DNA of 64,000 bases from Pyrenopolyporus hunteri (Eukaryota; Ascomycota; Sordariomycetes; Xylariales; Hypoxylaceae), in contig CADCXC010000011.1 of the NCBI GenBank assembly GCA_902806595.1, positions 1,178,001 through 1,242,000 of the forward strand, written 5' to 3'. The notes beneath the pieces were generated by a model. That model was given only the letters and a program-made list of their open reading frames with translations. It had not been told where the DNA came from and did no database searches. A program made the translations under genes and the position numbers. Positions 59,991 to 64,000 of the stretch are shown in pieces; the first letter of the stretch is position 1, and each line of letters begins with the position of its first letter.

Positions 59991-60817
59991 TTAAAAATTT
60001 TTCGATTTAACGGTTTAGCGGAAAATCTTTTTACGGTCCGGCGTGATACAGAGGTTAATTAGTAGGTACCCAAGTACGTACATGTACTAAGATTGGTAGG
60101 GTATTGTACATGTACCTTCAATGGCTGTCTAGGTACAGGACCGCCGCTACTGCAGGACGCCGACTAGCCTCTCCTTAGCCACAGCCATCAGATCTAGCGG
60201 AACTGACTTTACCTGCATGTAGACAAGAGCTACCAAGATACGTCAACCCAGGTAGGTAAGGTGGCTACCCGACTAGTCCGTATAGGTAGGTACTTAGATA
60301 GGTCCACGTAGGTATCTACCGTGTAAGTATGTATGTATGTGAATTGCCGACAAGCTCCGCCAGAGCATTCTCCTGCATTACATACATGTACATACAGACC
60401 ATAGACCATATACCATAGACCATAGACCATAGACCATGTCATTCGTAAAAGCAATTGCGACTTGTCTTGCTTGATCATACACACAATTAACCTGAAGCCA
60501 ACCAGAGCATGGCTCAACCAAGAGCGTCGATAAATCCATTCGCGTCCTGTCCCTGCCGCCCTCATCGGATACGTCGAAAGCCGGCCCCCCCGGAAAGGAA
60601 AAGTAAAGTATGTGATTCACGCGTAACCTACCCCTTAAAGTACTTTTGGTATCCTTCTATTTTCTTTTTCCTCTTCGTTACCTACCAAGTAGTAACCTCC
60701 GGCTCCTACCGTGGTACCACCATTGGCGTGGCTCGATGAACCGGCCATGCGTGAAGGAGCGGCGCGGTATCTAGATAACGTAAGGGGGGTCGCTCAAATA
60801 AAGATGAGTCAAGAAAT
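59991..60817. other. Intergenic region right of AT block 2
   Basis: Contains several GGTAGGTAC / GTACGTACATGTAC motifs (about 60064-60310), a 7-bp tandem at 60396-60437 and the 3' flank of the SR-protein gene. Frames of 76-111 codons here are made by the repeats and have no motif. Confidence 0.5.
60396..60437. repeat. 7-bp tandem repeat (ACCATAG)n
   Basis: Six units of ACCATAG with one variant (ACCATAT) over 42 bases. Not telomeric in sequence. Confidence 0.85.
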
Positions 60818-62538
60818 TTACCAGTAACCACCACCTCGACGATAGTCTTCGCGAGGGTAGCTACCACCCTCGCGAGGCCCGTATCCGCTCTCACGCGGGG
60901 GGAAGTCCCGCGGAGGTCGGTCGTACGGCCGGCCGTTGGCGTACGGATCCGCCGGGGGACCGTAGTCGCGGCGGTAGGGGTCTTCATAGCGACCACGCGG
61001 TGGCGGATAGTCGTCAACAGGGCCGCGGCGCGGTGGGGACCTGTAGCGGCGATCTTCGTAGTAATCGCGCCGAGGGGGGCTCCTGTCACGGTAGTCATCG
61101 CGATATCCGCGCGGGCTATACCCACGAGGGGGACCACGCCGTTCATAACCGTCACCCGGGGCGCCGTAAGGTCGACGACCCATGGGCGAACGAGAGCGGG
61201 CACCGCGCTCGCGGGGAGGGAAATCCGGTTGGGTCTGGTATCTAACGTTGGCGCGTGGCGGGTAGGGGGGAATATCGCATACACCTACATCAGCGATACA
61301 TTGGACTCGCTGTCCTTTGAACTCGCGGCCGTCAAGTTTCTCAACCGCAGTCTTTAGGTCGGCTGCGGTCTCAAACTCGACAAAGCTATACGCGCAAGCC
61401 CGACGTTAGTTACCGCGCTCGTGTGCGAAGACGATTTTTGCTAGGTCCTTTACGTACCCTCGGCCATTGCCATCGCGGCCTGTCTCTGAGTAGACGACAT
61501 CTAGACTGGACTGTCGTGCAAAATCTTTCAGGTCCTAGATCCAGATTCCATGTAAGTGGGGGTCCGAGGAGCGGTGTAGAACATATGCGAATAAGGCCAA
61601 TCTCTCCATCTCCAGAAGCAGCACCAGCAAAGGGAATGCGGTCAAACCAATCCAAGCAGGCGGTCACGTCTAACATGGAAATCCCCGAGGCACCTTGGCA
61701 AGCTCCTGAGACCCGTCCGCAAAGAATTTCGGGATAGCTAAATCGGTGGTCATGACATCACAAACAAAGACGTTGGATACCAGCGTCCCCGCTGTAGAGG
61801 CGCGCAAGCACACGGCGCAAGACGGCTCGCTATACCAAGGAAGGGAAAAGATCTAAAGCCAGAATCCTAGGGCGAATGAACGGAAAACGGGAGTTTAACA
61901 GACCTGCCAGCTCGTATCATTGGGAAGTCCAGTAATCTGCATGCGATGGGGAGTGCGACGAGGTCGCGGAGCACTGCGTTCATGGCCGCCGAACCCTTCG
62001 CGGTGGCGGGAACCTCGGGCAAACTGCACGGTCAAGCGTTCGCCCATGAAGTCAGATCCATCTTATCGTTCATATTAGCCAGGGAAACAACGGAGTGATC
62101 AGGTGGGACGGTGGCCAGAAACGGTCCAAGACGTACGGAAAGCTGCAGCAACGGCCCAGGGTTAGCTCATGAACTTATACTCTACGGGGATATGTTTCTA
62201 TACGGAGACACGCGAGGGTGAGGCGGGAGGTTTTGAGGAATGCTTACCAGGAACAACATCGCGCGCATCCATGGGATCCTTGTATTCGATGAAGCCGAAT
62301 CCATTCATCAGCTTGACCTCGGTGATTTCGCCAGTGCCATGGGTTGCGAAATGGGCTTCCACATCAGCCTTGGTCGCTGGACGGAAGTGTTAGCAGCAAC
62401 GACAGGGCGACACCAAGCTTAGCTCGAAACCTCGTTACACGGTAACAAGAGGCCTAAGCAAGCATGCGAGTACAACTTACCGCCCTTCGGCAGGTTGCCC
62501 AGGTAGAGCCGCGTAGCAGAGACCTCGGTGGACGCCAT
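60818..62538 (-). CDS. SR-type RNA-binding protein, two RRMs and an Arg-rich tail, 329 aa
   Basis: Nuclear pre-mRNA splicing/mRNA-binding factor of the fungal SR family (Srp2-like architecture). Exons 62538-62481, 62376-62248, 62061-61904, 61534-61458, 61385-60818; introns 104, 186, 369 and 72 nt; phases 1,1,0,2 agree and the stop is at 60818. RRM1 (about residues 8-75): RNP2 TRLYLGNLP, RNP1-like NGFGFIEYKD, GERLTVQFARG. RRM2 (about 98-170): RMQITGLPNDTSWQDLKDFA, RGFVEFETAADLKTAVEKLD. The tail from about residue 185 is rich in RS, RDY, PPR and GYGP/RGG-like repeats (RSRSPMGRRPY, YRDRSPPRRDY, RYRSPPRRG). The junction of exons 2 and 3 reads VVPDGSDFMGE; I recall homologues with about three more residues there, so that acceptor may be off slightly. 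The 369-nt third intron is long for this genome. Confidence 0.92.
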
Positions 62539-64000
62539 GATTGCGATGGGGAGATGCTTGGTGGGAACCCGGACTCAGGATGGATGGTGAACAGAAGCTG
62601 AGGGGTCCACGTGCGTCGTAAAGTTCAGGATGAAGACTCTGCAGGCCTTCGCAAAAAACAGGAACAGACCAGGTATGAACGTCAAAGGAATTGATATCCG
62701 GTCAGATGAATTGCGGTTGGCGTTGGCGCATGAACCTCTACACAGGAGCCAGGAAACCGGATGGAAAACCCCGGCGGAGGAGGCAAACCTGGAGTTGTCA
62801 AAAGGTGCGCGGGCAAACGAAAACGGCCAAGTGGGAAAGGGAGGGTAGAAGAGATAGACCGGCTAGCGAAAAGACGTGGTTGGGGGAAAAGGAAAAAGAT
62901 GGTAAGAGGGAAACAATGGAGGAGGCGGTTATGTGGTATGTGTGGTATGTGTGGTAGTATCTAGGCAGGTCGTAGTAGTATTATGACCCGGACACTTGCT
63001 GCTTGGTGGTTTTATTAAAGTTGACAAGTGATTGATTTGCTGCAGAGATCGAAGTGTGATGGGTTGAGAATGGAAGAGACCAACTGGGCTGGACTAACCT
63101 GACGGCCGTGGAAGAAGAGAAAGGTGTGAAAAGGGCACGGTGCACCTTGCACCTTTTTTTCGAAAATGTGGAGGCGGCAGAGAGTGGAGGCAGATTTTTG
63201 TCGTTCCAGATCCTGACCCCGCACGGACCGAAAGCAGCAGCAACATCAGGTACATACCCGTATGTACCTACCTACATGTTATAGTGTACATACCTACCTA
63301 CCTAGGTACATACCTACCTATGTATATATATTAGTGCATGTACCTCGGTGGCTAAGGTATCAACCCGGTACTATGTAAACTCCAAGTGGGCCTTACATTG
63401 CCATTGGCGTCAATTCTCTTTACGCGGATTAGATCTCGGGTACCTCGTACCTTAATGAAGGTACCATAGCAGGTACATGTACCTTACCTTACGGCTGGGG
63501 CGTCTTTGGAAGAGCTTCGCTTCTGGTACTATAGGGTAGCAGCTATGGATATACCCAGGTAGGTGGATGGAAAGTTTGGTCAACTAATTTCCCATCAACC
63601 AATTCCACGGGGACATGTCTTCTAAGATTGATCGCATCCGAAGCAGAAGAGCAAGAGCCCTTACACGGGCGTAAATAGCAACATACCTACCTACCTAGGT
63701 ACATATGTGTATATCTAATGTATACCATGCGGGAGATATGCAGGACATATGTATCGAGGTTCTTACATTAACCTCTACATATAATATGTACACGCCCGCC
63801 TCGCCTCTTGCTCCTTGCGATCACCCCTCGAATCCGAACATGGATGCAATCAAGCGAGCGCCTCACTCTCCTCCTACCAGGAGGTAGCGGTAGCTCTCGA
63901 TACGACGACACTCAGCGCCCTTGCGCATTGATACCATTGAACCTTGGTGTTGTACACCGCCCAAACCACGAGGTATTAAATAGGAGGTAACCATAGTATT
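62539..64000. other. Intergenic region upstream of the SR-protein gene
   Basis: The first several hundred bases should hold the SR-protein promoter and 5' UTR. No convincing gene follows. Palindromic TACCTACCTAGGTACATACC-type motifs cluster at 63245-63345 and 63683-63705. Frames of 60-88 codons are without motifs. Confidence 0.5.

Noticed and set aside
60396..60437. Telomeric repeat
   Set aside because: Unit ACCATAG is not the fungal TTAGGG type and the array is only six units long inside ordinary DNA.
60706..61284. 192-codon minus-strand frame over the SR-protein tail
   Set aside because: Shifted frame of the Arg-rich last exon; the RS/RDY-containing frame continuing from RRM2 is the real one.

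Overview
The window looks like nuclear DNA of a filamentous ascomycete (Pezizomycotina). The genes have several short introns (54-370 nt) with GT..AG ends and CTAAC/CTGAC-type branch sites. The proteins belong to fungal families (tyrosinase, GH79 glucuronidase, Ure2-like GST, two-RRM SR protein). Two long blocks (about 10.2-18.3 kb and 31.8-60.0 kb) are extremely AT-rich, lack long ORFs and are depleted of CpA and TpG, the signature of repeat-induced point mutation (RIP). I cannot name the species.

Layout. 1-1.7 kb: secreted amidase on the minus strand, cut by the window edge. 3.3-4.9 kb: five-exon membrane-anchored protein of unknown function, minus strand. 4.9-10.2 kb: ordinary-composition DNA without a convincing gene. 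10.2-18.3 kb: AT block 1, holding a RIP-degraded LTR retrotransposon with 269-bp terminal repeats. 18.3-20.9 kb: no convincing gene. 20.9-22.0 kb: class I aldolase of the DHDPS/NAL family, plus strand. 24.2-26.6 kb: eight-exon tyrosinase, plus strand, with all six copper histidines. 27.0-29.0 kb: GH79 beta-glucuronidase-like enzyme with signal peptide and GPI-like tail, minus strand, convergent with the tyrosinase. 29.7-30.9 kb: Ure2/YfcG-type glutathione transferase with a mitochondrial-type leader, minus strand. 31.8-60.0 kb: AT block 2, with a second degraded LTR element, solo LTR-like copies, a poly-T palindromic family, minisatellites and one 798-bp palindromic element of normal composition at 42.1-42.9 kb. 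60.8-62.5 kb: SR-type splicing factor, minus strand. 62.5-64.0 kb: intergenic.

No operon or obvious biosynthetic cluster is present. Three enzymes (amidase, tyrosinase, GH79) carry secretion signals, which fits a saprobic or plant-associated fungus. The aldolase resembles enzymes of uronic-acid catabolism and GH79 enzymes release glucuronic acid, but a joint role is only a guess.

The observations I rate highest are the unmutated palindromic element inside RIP-degraded DNA, the inverted 29-nt repeats at the two edges of AT block 2 (all differences between them are RIP-type transitions), and the strong retention of CpG in the AT blocks. All gene models were spliced by hand from the sequence and protein-family knowledge; no alignment, search or transcript data were used.
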